From positions 1 to 38,413 of the forward strand of contig SIRW01000118.1 in assembly GCA_004366205.1 (NCBI GenBank): a stretch of DNA of 38,413 nt, written 5' to 3'. The position numbers and the translations under genes were made by a program. The stretch's first letter is position 1. Each line of letters begins with the position of its first letter. The notes beneath the pieces were generated by a model, which did no database searches, was not told where the DNA came from, and saw nothing but the letters and a program-made list of their open reading frames with translations. This stretch comes from Actinomycetota bacterium. Lineage in GTDB: Bacteria > Actinomycetota > Acidimicrobiia > Acidimicrobiales > CADCSY01. This document shows, in pieces, positions 17,805 through 25,262 of this stretch.

Positions 17805-19870
17805 GCAGGCTCGCGGAGGGGTTCGGGCAGCTCATCGGCGTGCACCACCGCCAGCCGGCGCGTCGCCCGCGTGAGCGCCACGTACAGCGAGCGCATGCCC
17901 TGGGGCTCCTCGGCGACGATGCGGGCGGGCTCGACCACGACCACCGAGTCGAGCTCGAGGCCCTTGGCGAGCCGGACCGGCAGCAGGGTGACGTCGGCGT
18001 CGAGCCCGGTGCGGCTGGCGACGCCGTGGGCGAGCCCGACGGCGGCGAGGTGCTCGTCGAGCTCGGCTGACTGCGACTCCGACGCGATGACGGCCACCCG
18101 GCCGCCACCCACGGCGCGCAGCTCGTCGCGCACCACCTCGGCCACGCGCCGCACCAGCTCGCCGGGGTCGACCCGCTCGATCCGGGGTGCGGCATCGCCC
18201 TCGCGCACCGAGCGGGGCGGGGTGAGGTCCGGCGCCGCCACGGTGAGGACGCGGGCGGCCAGCTCCATCACCTGCGCGGGCGTCCGGTAGCCGATCGTGA
18301 GCTCGCGGCGGCGGGCGGGCTTGCGGTCGGGCAGGTGGGCGAGCACGTCGTCCCACGCGTCGGGGGCGGCGGGGCCCGTCGCCTGGGCGACGTCGCCTAC
18401 GACGGTCATCGACCCGTTGAGCGACCGCCGGGCCAGCATGCGCAGCTGCATGGGGGTGAGGTCCTGGGCCTCGTCGACGACGATGTGGCCGTAGGTGCGG
18501 ATCTCGTCGCCCTCGTCGAAGGGCTTCCCCGTGCGGTACCGGACGCGGGGGCCGAGCAGGGCCCGGGCCTCGTCGAGCAGCGGCACGTCGGACAGCGTCC
18601 AGGTGACGTCGTCGCGCGATCCGCCCCGGTCCCGGTGCAGCGCCGCCTGCTCGCGCTCGTCGAGCGCCCGGCGGGCGGCGGAGCGCACGAGCGCGGGCGA
18701 GCCGAACAGGTCGCGCAGCAGATCGGCAGGGCTGAGCACGGGCCACATCCACTCCAGGGCGGCCCGCACCTCGTCGGTGGCGCGCAGGTGGTCGCGCAGC
18801 TCGTCGGGCGAGACGGGCTGACGCACCTGGCTCGCCAGCGCCTCCCACAGCTGCTGCTCGACGATGCGCCGCCCGGCGTTGTGGGTGCGGGCGCGCCGGC
18901 GGGCGGCCCGCACGAGGCGCTCGCTCTCCGGCACGGTCAGGCGCAACCACGTGGCGCCGTAGGGGACGACCAGGTCCCGGCGGAGCGGGCGCTGCCGGTC
19001 GCGGACCGCCCGGGCGAGCACCGTGGCCATGCGGGCGTCGCCCTTCACCGCCGCCGCGACCGGGGTGTCGGTGACGTCGGCGACGGGCTCGGTGACGAGG
19101 TCGGCGAGGGTCACCAGCTCGACGCCCGCCTCGCCGAGCGAGGGCAGGACCCGCTCGATGTAGCGGAGGAACACCCGGTTGGGGCCGACCACCAGCACGC
19201 CCTGGCCCTCGAGCGGGAACCGGTGCGTGTAGAGCAGGTAGGCGGCCCGGTGCAGCGCCACCACGGTCTTGCCGGTGCCCGGCCCGCCCTGCACGACCAC
19301 CACACCCCCGAGCTCGTCGCGGATGATCTCGTCCTGCTCGGCCTGGATGGTGGCCACGATGTCGCCCAGGTAGCCGGTGCGGGACTGCTCGAGGGCGGCG
19401 ATCAGCGAGCCCTTCCCCACGATCTCGTCGTGGGCCTCGCCCGTGCCGAAGTGCTCGTCCTCGATGTCGAGCAGCTCGCGGCCCTTCGTGGCGAAGTGCC
19501 GCCGGCGCTCGAGGCCCATCGGCTCGCGACCCGTCGCCCGGTAGAAGGGCTCGGCGACCGGGGCGCGCCAGTCGACGACGACCGGTTCCTGGTGCTCGTC
19601 GGACACGGCGATCCGGCCGATGTGGAACGAGTCGCCCTCGGCCCGGTCGATGCGGCCGAAGCACAGCGCCACGTCGCCCAGGTGGAGCTGGGCGAGCCGG
19701 TTGCGGATCACATCGTCCACGACCTCGCTGTCCCACCGGTTCTGGTGGGTGCCGCCCGGGCCACGCTCGATCAGCCGGCGCAGGCCGACGGCCGCCCGCC
19801 GTGACGCCTCGAGGCAGTCGTAGGCGTGGTCGATGTAGGCCTGCTCGGCCTCCAGGTCGGGATGGGCCAT
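17783..19870 (-). CDS. HelD/HelR-like RNA polymerase-associated UvrD-family ATPase
   Basis: A superfamily-1 motor ATPase of 695 aa in the HelD class, which binds RNA polymerase, opens it and recycles it from stalled complexes; actinobacterial members (HelR) can protect against rifamycins. The N-terminus has a helical arm (EAEQAYIDHAYDCLEAS, then RNRLAQLHLGDVALCFGRID), followed by the domain with VVDWRAPVAEPFYRAT, typical of HelD. The helicase half has Walker A GGPGTGKT, VVDEAQDLTPMQLRML, IGYRTPAQVME and ALTRATRRLAVVH. The ATG at 19870 has GGGAGG-type sequence about 14 nt upstream and a TAGAAT -10 further out, so it has a leader. It is convergent with the HMA gene and divergent from the EEP-fold gene. 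HelD rather than UvrD/PcrA is supported by size and the WRAP motif. Confidence 0.87.
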   Translation of the reverse strand: MAHPDLEAEQAYIDHAYDCLEASRRAAVGLRRLIERGPGGTHQNRWDSEVVDDVIRNRLAQLHLGDVALCFGRIDRAEGDSFHIGRIAVSDEHQEPVVVDWRAPVAEPFYRATGREPMGLERRRHFATKGRELLDIEDEHFGTGEAHDEIVGKGSLIAALEQSRTGYLGDIVATIQAEQDEIIRDELGGVVVVQGGPGTGKTVVALHRAAYLLYTHRFPLEGQGVLVVGPNRVFLRYIERVLPSLGEAGVELVTLADLVTEPVADVTDTPVAAAVKGDARMATVLARAVRDRQRPLRRDLVVPYGATWLRLTVPESERLVRAARRRARTHNAGRRIVEQQLWEALASQVRQPVSPDELRDHLRATDEVRAALEWMWPVLSPADLLRDLFGSPALVRSAARRALDEREQAALHRDRGGSRDDVTWTLSDVPLLDEARALLGPRVRYRTGKPFDEGDEIRTYGHIVVDEAQDLTPMQLRMLARRSLNGSMTVVGDVAQATGPAAPDAWDDVLAHLPDRKPARRRELTIGYRTPAQVMELAARVLTVAAPDLTPPRSVREGDAAPRIERVDPGELVRRVAEVVRDELRAVGGGRVAVIASESQSAELDEHLAAVGLAHGVASRTGLDADVTLLPVRLAKGLELDSVVVVEPARIVAEEPQGMRSLYVALTRATRRLAVVHADELPEPLREPAQAGATS

Positions 19871-19909
19871 GCGAACCGGCGTGCCTCCCCTTCCGGACGG
19901 GAACGTTGC

Positions 19910-19915
19910 ATTCTA
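19910..19915 (-). promoter_or_regulatory. -10 box TAGAAT for helD-like gene
   Basis: TAGAAT on the minus strand lies about 39 nt before the ATG at 19870, which leaves a short leader containing a GGAAGGGGAGG purine-rich tract as ribosome binding site. Confidence 0.45.
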
Positions 19916-19933
19916 CGGACTCGGCGGCGGGGC

Positions 19934-19939
19934 TAGCGT
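19934..19939 (+). promoter_or_regulatory. -10 box TAGCGT for EEP-fold gene
   Basis: TAGCGT is followed by 8 nt and a GTG at 19948, which supports that start over the internal ATG at 19999. Confidence 0.5.
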
Positions 19940-19947
19940 GCAACCTC

Positions 19948-20790
19948 GTGGCCGACATCGGGTGGGACAGCCCCTGGGGCGAGCTGGTCGAGACCCGCAT
20001 GCGGGTCGTGACCTGGAACCTGTGGTGGCGGTTCGGGCCGTGGGAGGCCCGCCAGCCCGCCATCACCGAGACCCTGCGGCGCCTCGACGCCGACGTCATC
20101 TGCCTCCAGGAGGTGTGGGGGGTCCCGGGTGGCACCAACCTGGCCGAGATCCTGGCAGCCGACCTCGGCGGCTACCACCACGCCTACGCCCAGCGCCTGG
20201 AGCTGGCCGAGGGCGTGACGTTCGGCAACGCCGTGCTGGCGCGCTGGCCCATCGCCCGCAGCGAGCACCGACCGCTGCCCGCGCCCGAGCGGTGGGAGGA
20301 GTTCCGCACGGTGCTGTTCTGCGAGGTGAGCGGTCCGCGCGGGGCCGTGCAGGTCTTCTGCACCCACCTCAACTGGCGCTTCGACCACAGCCACGTCCGC
20401 CAGGAGCAGGTGCGGGCGATCTGCGAGCTCATCGCCGGCACCCGCCCCCGCGACTACCCGCCGGTGCTGTGCGGCGACTTCAACGCGGATCCCGACAGCG
20501 ACGAGATGCGCATGCTGAACGGCAAGGCGGCCGCACCGGTCGAGGGCCTGGTGTTCCACGACGCCTGGGAGCTCGGCGGCGACGGCGGGCCCGGCACGAC
20601 GTGGTCGAACGACAACCCCTACGCCGCGCTCGACCTCGAGCGGGACCGGCGCATCGACTACGTGCTCGCCGGCTGGCCCAAGCGGGGCGGGGCCGGTCAC
20701 ATCGTGCACGCCGAGGTGATCGGCACCGATCCGGTCGACGGCGTGGTGCCCTCGGACCACTACGGCGTGCTCGCTGAGCTCCGCTACTGA
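19948..20790 (+). CDS. Endonuclease/exonuclease/phosphatase-family protein
   Basis: A 280-aa metal-dependent phosphodiesterase of the DNase I-like fold. Motifs are RVVTWNLWWRFG (Asn of the first metal motif), DVICLQEVWG (catalytic Glu), GNAVLARWPI, CTHLNWRFDH, LCGDFNADPDSDEM (Asp/Asn pair) and the C-terminal VPSDHYGV (Asp-His). All catalytic positions appear intact. The start is uncertain: GTG 19948 follows a -10 box by 8 nt, while ATG 19999 begins just before the first strand. The residues between (VADIGWDSPWGELVETR) do not look like a signal peptide, so the enzyme is probably cytoplasmic. The substrate (DNA, RNA, phospholipid or nucleotide) cannot be told. It converges with the VOC gene, with 27 bp between stops. 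Confidence 0.88.
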   Translation: MADIGWDSPWGELVETRMRVVTWNLWWRFGPWEARQPAITETLRRLDADVICLQEVWGVPGGTNLAEILAADLGGYHHAYAQRLELAEGVTFGNAVLARWPIARSEHRPLPAPERWEEFRTVLFCEVSGPRGAVQVFCTHLNWRFDHSHVRQEQVRAICELIAGTRPRDYPPVLCGDFNADPDSDEMRMLNGKAAAPVEGLVFHDAWELGGDGGPGTTWSNDNPYAALDLERDRRIDYVLAGWPKRGGAGHIVHAEVIGTDPVDGVVPSDHYGVLAELRY

Positions 20791-20817
20791 GGCGAGGCCG
20801 GGGCGCCCGCCGGCCGG

Positions 20818-21282
20818 TCAGGACCAGCGGGCGAGCTCGGCTTCGAGGTCGAGCGGGGCGACGATGGCGTCGTGCTCGTGCTCGCCCCACTCCTCGCGCG
20901 GGAGCATCCACATGACCTCGAACTCGTGGCCGTCGGGGTCGCGGCCGTACAACGACTTGGTGGCGCCGTGGTCGCTGGCCCCACTGAGCGCCCCGAGGCG
21001 GGCCAGGGTGTCCCGAGCCTCGGCCAGGTCGGTGATGGCATCGACCTGCCAGGCGAGGTGGTAGAGCCCAGGCGCGCCCGCGGGGGCCGCCGGGGCGTCG
21101 GCGCCCACGGCGAACAGGCCGAGGTCGTGGTGGTTGTCGCCCCCGGGGGCCCGCAGGAAGGCGGCCCGCCCGGGTAGCTCGGTGACGACCTCGAACCCGA
21201 AGGCCTGGCGGTAGAAGGACACCGAGCGGTCGAGGTCGCGCACGAAGAGCACGGCGTGGTTGAGACGGCGGACGGGGATCAT
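20818..21282 (-). CDS. VOC-family (glyoxalase/extradiol dioxygenase-like) protein
   Basis: A 154-aa vicinal-oxygen-chelate protein with two beta-alpha-beta-beta-beta modules. LNHAVLFVRDLDRSVSFYRQ carries the first metal His, GLYHLAWQV a second, and GHEFEVMW the metal Glu, so the metal triad appears complete. Its second module (YGRDPDGHEFEVMW) resembles catechol 2,3-dioxygenase-like members more than glyoxalase I. The ATG at 21282 has a perfect Shine-Dalgarno GGAGGTGA. Upstream on the same strand is yceI, separated by a strong hairpin that abuts this ribosome binding site. Substrate unknown. Confidence 0.88.
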   Translation of the reverse strand: MIPVRRLNHAVLFVRDLDRSVSFYRQAFGFEVVTELPGRAAFLRAPGGDNHHDLGLFAVGADAPAAPAGAPGLYHLAWQVDAITDLAEARDTLARLGALSGASDHGATKSLYGRDPDGHEFEVMWMLPREEWGEHEHDAIVAPLDLEAELARWS

Positions 21283-21286
21283 GGCG

Positions 21287-21294
21287 TCACCTCC
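21287..21294 (-). promoter_or_regulatory. Shine-Dalgarno GGAGGTGA of the VOC gene
   Basis: GGAGGTGA on the minus strand is a near-full anti-SD complement, and its GGAGG core ends 7 nt before the ATG. The base of a hairpin begins at the very next nucleotide upstream (21295). Confidence 0.8.
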
Positions 21295-21329
21295 GTCGCC
21301 GGTGGGCGCCCGGGGCGCCCACCGACGAC
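21295..21329 (-). terminator. Strong GC hairpin between yceI and the VOC gene
   Basis: Perfect 11-bp arms CGGTGGGCGCC (21300-21310) and GGCGCCCACCG (21314-21324) enclose a 3-nt loop. After one mismatch, four further pairs (GTCG/CGAC) extend the stem to 21295-21329. There is no U-run, so it may be an intrinsic GC hairpin terminator, an mRNA-stabilising structure, or a translation-modulating hairpin next to the VOC ribosome binding site. Confidence 0.6.
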
Positions 21330-21344
21330 ACGAGAAGGGGTCGG

Positions 21345-21926
21345 TCAGCTGCGGACAGCCTGCACGTCGAGCTCGATGCGGACCTTCTTGCCGACGAGCA
21401 CGCCGCCGGTCTCGAGGGCCTGGTTCCAGGTGAGCCCGAAGGCCTCCCGGTCGAGCTCGGTCGAGGCGGTGAAGGCGATCCGGTCGCCGCCCCAAGGGTC
21501 GCGGGCGGTGCCCAGGTACTGGACGTCGAGGGTCACGGGACGGGTGACGCCGCGCACGGTCAGCTCGCCGTCGACCTCGAAGCGGTCGCCCCGGGTGTGG
21601 CGCACGCCCGTGGAGCGGAACGTGAGGTGGGGGTGGGCCTCGACGTCGAGGAAGTCGCCCGACCGCAGGTGGGCGTCGCGGTCCTCGGAGCGGGTGTCGA
21701 TGCTGGCGGCCTCGATCGTGACCTCGACCGAGGAGACGAGGGGGTCCTCGGCGATCTCCACCGTGCCCGAGAAGGCCGCGAACCGGCCCCGGACCTTGGA
21801 GATGCCGAGGTGGCGGGCGACGAACTCGACGTCGGTGTGGGCGGGATCGATCTGGTAGGCGCCTGCGGGCGGCAGGTCCACGCCCGGGATCGTGCGGGTG
21901 GTCTCGGTGGATGCGGACGTGCTCAT
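21345..21926 (-). CDS. YceI-family lipid-binding protein
   Basis: A 193-aa YceI-like lipocalin-type beta-barrel thought to bind isoprenoid or amphiphilic molecules. Typical features are AGAYQIDPAHTDVEFVARHL, KVRGRFAAFSGTVEI, SIDTRSEDRDAHLRSGDFLD, PHLTFRSTGV and the C-terminal strand KVRIELDVQAV. There is no signal peptide (the N-terminus MSTSASTETTRT is polar), so it is cytoplasmic, unlike E. coli YceI. The ATG at 21926 has GAGGAG about 7-12 nt upstream. It is divergent from the MarR gene across a 91-bp region with two inverted repeats, so it is a likely MarR target. The VOC gene follows on the same strand. Confidence 0.9.
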   Translation of the reverse strand: MSTSASTETTRTIPGVDLPPAGAYQIDPAHTDVEFVARHLGISKVRGRFAAFSGTVEIAEDPLVSSVEVTIEAASIDTRSEDRDAHLRSGDFLDVEAHPHLTFRSTGVRHTRGDRFEVDGELTVRGVTRPVTLDVQYLGTARDPWGGDRIAFTASTELDREAFGLTWNQALETGGVLVGKKVRIELDVQAVRS

Positions 21927-21951
21927 GGAGGTGCTCCTCTCGGTAGGGTTC

Positions 21952-21963
21952 TTGCGTGTGCAA
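21952..21963. promoter_or_regulatory. Inverted repeat TTGCGTGTGCAA in yceI-marR intergenic region
   Basis: TTGC/GCAA arms around GTGT, 12 bp, in the yceI leader/promoter region. It is a candidate second operator for the divergent MarR regulator. Confidence 0.4.
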
Positions 21964-21980
21964 ACACTGATACACCACTA

Positions 21981-22010
21981 GTTGTTCCCGCACACAACGA
22001 TTCGTAGGCT
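21981..22010 (+). promoter_or_regulatory. marR promoter TTGTTC-17-TAGGCT with overlapping inverted repeat
   Basis: The -35 TTGTTC (21982-21987), 17-nt spacer and -10 TAGGCT (22005-22010) end 7 nt before the GTG at 22018. The inverted repeat GTTGT (21981-21985) / ACAAC (21994-21998), 18 bp long, overlaps the -35. That placement suits MarR autorepression. Confidence 0.6.
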
Positions 22011-22017
22011 CGGAGGC

Positions 22018-22497
22018 GTGAACCTGATCGCAAAGGACTCGCGCATCACGGCGATGGGCATGCTCGTGGAGGCCTACACGAGCCTGCGCACGGTGCTCGA
22101 ACAGGAGCTGCACGCCCACACGGGCCTGTCGGGCCCGACCTTCGAGGTGCTGCTGCGGCTGGGCCGGTCGCCGGGCCGCCGCCTGCGCATGAACGACCTG
22201 GCGGTGGAGATGCACCTCAGCCCCAGCGGCCTGTCCCGGCTGGTCGATCGCGTCGCCGCGGCCGGGCTCGTGGCGCGGGAGGCCTGCGAGACCGACCGCC
22301 GGGGCGCCTACGCCGTGCTCACCGCCGAGGGCGCCCGCCGACTGGCCGAGGCCCTGCCCGTGCACGAGCGGGGGCTCGAGCGGCACCTCGCCGGCGCGCT
22401 CGACCCCGCCGAGCTCGAGCAGCTCACCGCCCTGCTCCGGCGCGTGCGCGACCACGTCCGGGCCGAGGCGGGCCCGATCGTCGCCCCCCTGCGCTGA
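22018..22497 (+). CDS. MarR-family transcriptional regulator
   Basis: A 159-aa winged-helix repressor. The dimerisation helices at the N-terminus (ITAMGMLVEAYTSLRTVLEQ) precede the HTH MNDLAVEMHLSPSGLSRLVD, and the wing carries CETDRRGAYAVLTAEG, where MarR proteins have the conserved DxRxxxxxLT pattern. A C-terminal helix closes the dimer. GTG 22018 is selected because a -10 box lies 7 nt upstream; the frame is open further upstream, but that DNA is promoter. It is divergent from yceI. The ligand is unknown; the two cysteine-poor domains give no hint of OhrR-type redox sensing (one Cys, in the wing). Its stop lies inside the first unit of the 16-bp triple repeat. Confidence 0.92.
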   Translation: MNLIAKDSRITAMGMLVEAYTSLRTVLEQELHAHTGLSGPTFEVLLRLGRSPGRRLRMNDLAVEMHLSPSGLSRLVDRVAAAGLVAREACETDRRGAYAVLTAEGARRLAEALPVHERGLERHLAGALDPAELEQLTALLRRVRDHVRAEAGPIVAPLR

Positions 22498-22533
22498 CGG
22501 GCCCCTACGCTGAGGGGCCCCTACGCTGAGGGG
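22486..22533 (+). repeat. Three tandem 16-bp units carrying duplicated -10 boxes
   Basis: Unit 1 (22486-22501, CCCCTGCGCTGACGGG) includes the marR stop and is degenerate. Units 2 (22502-22517) and 3 (22518-22533) are identical, CCCCTACGCTGAGGGG. Units 2 and 3 each contain TACGCT; the second copy (22522-22527) is 7 nt before the patatin ATG at 22535. Each unit is also a weak palindrome, CCCCTacGcTgAGGGG. Confidence 0.8.
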
Positions 22534-22534
22534 C

Positions 22535-23518
22535 ATGGCCCGATCCCGGCCTCGCGTGGGGCTCGTCCTGGGCGCGGGCGGCGTGGTCGGCCACGCGTAC
22601 CACGCCGGCGCCCTCGCCGGCCTCCAGCAAGGCCTCGGCTGGGACGCCCGCCACGCCGACGTCGTCGTCGGCACCTCGGCCGGGGCGGTCGTGGCCGCCG
22701 GCCTGCGCGCGGGCCTCGAGCCGCGATCGCTGCTGGAACGGGTCACGATCGCACCCGGCGACGCCGTGGGCCGGGCGATGGGCCCGGCCGGCCAGCCGGT
22801 GGAGCTGGGCCCGGGCGCCCGCCGGCTCGCCGGCGTGCGGCCGGCATCGCCCGGCATGGCGCTGCGGGCCCTGCTGCGGCCGTGGGAGGCCCGCTACGGG
22901 CTGGTCCTGGCCGGCGTGCTCCCCCGCGGACAGACCGGGGCGGACGGCATCGCCGAGCGGGTGCGGGCGATGCACGACCGCACCTGGCCCGATCGGGCGC
23001 TGTGGGTGACCGCCGTGCGGCTCCGGGACGGCGCCCGCGTCGTGTTCGGCCGGAAGGGCGCCCCGGCCGTCGACGTGGGCACGGCGGTGCAGGCCTCGAC
23101 CGCGGTGCCCGCGCTGTTCGCACCGGTCGAGGTCGGCGGCGAGCACCACGTGGACGGCGGGGCCCACTCCCCCACCAACGCCGACGTCCTCGCCGGTTGC
23201 TGCCTCGACGCGGTCGTCGTCGTGGCGCCGATGTCGGCCAGCCGCGGCGCGATCCGCCCCGGCCGCGCCGGCGTCATACGCCTGGCCCACCGGATGACGC
23301 TCGAGCGCGAGGTCCGGGCGCTGCGCCGGACGGGCACGACGGTCGTCACGCTCCAACCCTCCGCCGAGGACGTCGACGCGCTGGGCACCAACGCCATGGA
23401 CGCCTCCCGGCGCGGTGCCGTCGCCGAACAGGCCGCGGCGACCACCCGGCGGCGGCTGGCCGGGGGCCTCGCCGAGGTCCTGGCTCCACTCCTCATCGAC
23501 GGGACGGGCCCACCGTGA
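22535..23518 (+). CDS. Patatin-like phospholipase/serine hydrolase
   Basis: A 327-aa patatin-fold lipid hydrolase using a Ser-Asp dyad. The oxyanion loop is LVLGAGGVVGHAYHAGAL (about 10-27), the nucleophile elbow is VVGTSAGAVVAAG with Ser in GxSxG, and the catalytic Asp is in HHVDGGAHSPTN. The bacterial RssA/YlbK type is about this size. No signal peptide is seen, so it is a cytoplasmic or peripheral membrane enzyme. The ATG at 22535 comes straight after the tandem promoter repeat. Its last 4 bp overlap the start of the phosphoribosyltransferase gene (GTGA), so the two are co-expressed. Substrate unknown. Confidence 0.91.
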   Translation: MARSRPRVGLVLGAGGVVGHAYHAGALAGLQQGLGWDARHADVVVGTSAGAVVAAGLRAGLEPRSLLERVTIAPGDAVGRAMGPAGQPVELGPGARRLAGVRPASPGMALRALLRPWEARYGLVLAGVLPRGQTGADGIAERVRAMHDRTWPDRALWVTAVRLRDGARVVFGRKGAPAVDVGTAVQASTAVPALFAPVEVGGEHHVDGGAHSPTNADVLAGCCLDAVVVVAPMSASRGAIRPGRAGVIRLAHRMTLEREVRALRRTGTTVVTLQPSAEDVDALGTNAMDASRRGAVAEQAAATTRRRLAGGLAEVLAPLLIDGTGPP

Positions 23519-24180
23519 GCCGGCGCTACCGCGACCGTGCGCACGCGGGCGCCATCCTCGCCGAGGAGCTCCTCGCTCTCGAGCCGGGACCCCACCCCGT
23601 CGTGTGCGCCCTCGTGCGCGGCGGCGTGCCGGTGGCCGCCCCCGTCGCCGCCGCGCTCGGTGCACCCCTCGAGCCGTACCTGGTCCGCAAGCTCGGCGTG
23701 CCCGGCCACGAGGAGCTGGCGATGGGCGCGCTCGCCGGCGACGGCACCATCGTCCGCAACGCCGACGTCATGGCGCGGTTGGGCCTGACCGACGGCGACC
23801 TCGCCCGGGCCGTGCAGCGCGAGCAGGCCCGCATCCGCGAGCAGCTCCACACGCTGCGGGGCGACCGCCCCATGCCGGCGCTCACCCGACGGTGGGTCGT
23901 GCTGGTCGACGACGGGCTGGCCACCGGCGCCACCATGCGGGCAGCGGTGGCCGCCGTCCGCCACAACGATCCGGCGCGGGTCACCGTCGCCGTGCCCGTG
24001 GGCGCCCCGCAGACCTGCGAGCTCGTCGCCCGTGAGGCCGACGAGCTGGTGTGCCCCTTGCAGCCTCCCGGGTTCGCCGCCGTGGGCGCCTGGTACGACC
24101 GCTTCGACCAGGTGAGCGACGCCGAGGTGCGGGCGATCCTCACCGCCGCCGAATCCCGCGGCCAACGGCCCCCCGGATAA
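23515..24180 (+). CDS. Phosphoribosyltransferase-family protein
   Basis: A 221-aa type I PRTase-fold protein. The PRPP-binding motif is [18 protein letters not shown] (about 123-140), with the two Asp residues and the TGAT loop intact. The N-terminal [20 protein letters not shown] gives the PPi-loop region, and [20 protein letters not shown] is typical of the predicted PRTases often annotated as ComF-like or as fused to dienelactone hydrolases. It resembles no purine or pyrimidine PRTase closely enough to name. The GTG start overlaps the patatin stop. The hemE promoter box overlaps its own stop codon. The biochemical substrate is unknown. Confidence 0.87.
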   Translation: MSRRYRDRAHAGAILAEELLALEPGPHPVVCALVRGGVPVAAPVAAALGAPLEPYLVRKLGVPGHEELAMGALAGDGTIVRNADVMARLGLTDGDLARAVQREQARIREQLHTLRGDRPMPALTRRWVVLVDDGLATGATMRAAVAAVRHNDPARVTVAVPVGAPQTCELVAREADELVCPLQPPGFAAVGAWYDRFDQVSDAEVRAILTAAESRGQRPPG

Positions 24181-24183
24181 CGT
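24178..24183 (+). promoter_or_regulatory. -10 box TAACGT for hemE
   Basis: TAACGT starts within the TAA stop of the preceding gene and lies 8 nt before the GTG at 24192. It gives the heme genes a start point of their own in addition to readthrough. Confidence 0.5.
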
Positions 24184-24191
24184 CGGCGGTC

Positions 24192-25262
24192 GTGGTCGCC
24201 GCCTCCGCCGCCTCCACCGAGGCCCCGTTCCTCGCCGCCTGCCGCCGGCAGCCCGCCACCCGCGTGCCGGTCTGGTTCATGCGCCAGGCGGGCCGCTCGC
24301 TGCCGGAGTACCACCGGATCCGAGGCGAGGGCAGCATCCTGCAGGCCATCAAGCAGCCCGAGCTGGCCGCCGAGATCACGCTGCAGCCCGTCCGCCGGTA
24401 CGGCGTCGACGCCGCCATCCTCTACTCCGACATCGTCGTACCCGTGCACGCCATCGGCCTCGGCGTGGACATCGCGCCCGGCGTCGGGCCGGTGGTCGAC
24501 GAGCCCATCCGCCGGGCGGCCGACCTCGAGCGCATCCGCGCCCTCGAGCCCGACGAGGACGTCCCCTACGTCCAGGAGACCGTCCGCATCCTGGCGCGGG
24601 AGCTGCCGCCGGAGGTGCCGCTGATCGGCTTCGCCGGCGCCCCGTTCACGGTCGCCAGCTACCTGATCGAGGGGCGTCCCTCCCGCGACTACGCCCACAC
24701 CAAGGCCCTCATGTGGAGCGAGCCCGCCACCTTCCACCGCCTGATGGCGGCCATCGCCGAGCTGTCGCTCGCGTCGCTGCGTGCCCAGGTCGAGGCGGGG
24801 GCGCGGGCAGTGCAGCTGTTCGACAGCTGGGCGGGCGCGCTCGCCCCCGACGACTACCGGGAGCACGTCCTGGCGCACAGCGCCCGCATCTTCGCGGGGC
24901 TGGCCGACCTGGACGTGCCCCGCATCCACTTCGGGGTGACCACCGGCGAGCTGCTGCCTCTGCTCGCCGAGGCCGGCGCCGACGTGGTCGGCGTCGACTT
25001 CCGGGTGCCGATCGACGTGGCCTGGGCGCGCGTCGGTCCCGGCGTCGCCGTGCAGGGCAACCTCGACCCGGTCGCCTGCCTGGCGCCCTTCGAGGTCACC
25101 GCCGCCAAGGCGCGCGACGTGCTCGCCCGGGTCGGTGGCCGCCCCGGCCACATCTTCAACCTCGGTCACGGCGTGCTCCCCCAGACCGACCCCGCCAACC
25201 TCGAGCGCCTGGTCGAGCTCGTCCACGCCGAGGGCCGTGCTGGCACCGGGGTGGCGTCGTGA
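24192..25262 (+). CDS. hemE: Uroporphyrinogen III decarboxylase
   Basis: Cytoplasmic enzyme that decarboxylates the four acetate side chains of uroporphyrinogen III to give coproporphyrinogen III. The 356-aa product has the family motifs: [14 protein letters not shown] (Arg pair), LYSDIVVP (catalytic Asp), [15 protein letters not shown] (Tyr), [10 protein letters not shown] and [10 protein letters not shown] (His). The GTG at 24192 is supported by a -10 box 8 nt upstream and by the length; the frame stays open upstream but without similarity. The stop overlaps the ferrochelatase GTG (GTGA), so translation is coupled. It heads a hemE-cpfC-cgoX operon. Confidence 0.97.
   Translation: MVAASAASTEAPFLAACRRQPATRVPVWFMRQAGRSLPEYHRIRGEGSILQAIKQPELAAEITLQPVRRYGVDAAILYSDIVVPVHAIGLGVDIAPGVGPVVDEPIRRAADLERIRALEPDEDVPYVQETVRILARELPPEVPLIGFAGAPFTVASYLIEGRPSRDYAHTKALMWSEPATFHRLMAAIAELSLASLRAQVEAGARAVQLFDSWAGALAPDDYREHVLAHSARIFAGLADLDVPRIHFGVTTGELLPLLAEAGADVVGVDFRVPIDVAWARVGPGVAVQGNLDPVACLAPFEVTAAKARDVLARVGGRPGHIFNLGHGVLPQTDPANLERLVELVHAEGRAGTGVAS

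Noticed and set aside
17832-20138. Arg/Pro-rich minus frame of 768 codons and the plus-strand frame 18335-19804
   Set aside because: Both are out-of-frame or antisense readings of the helD-like gene with low-complexity composition.
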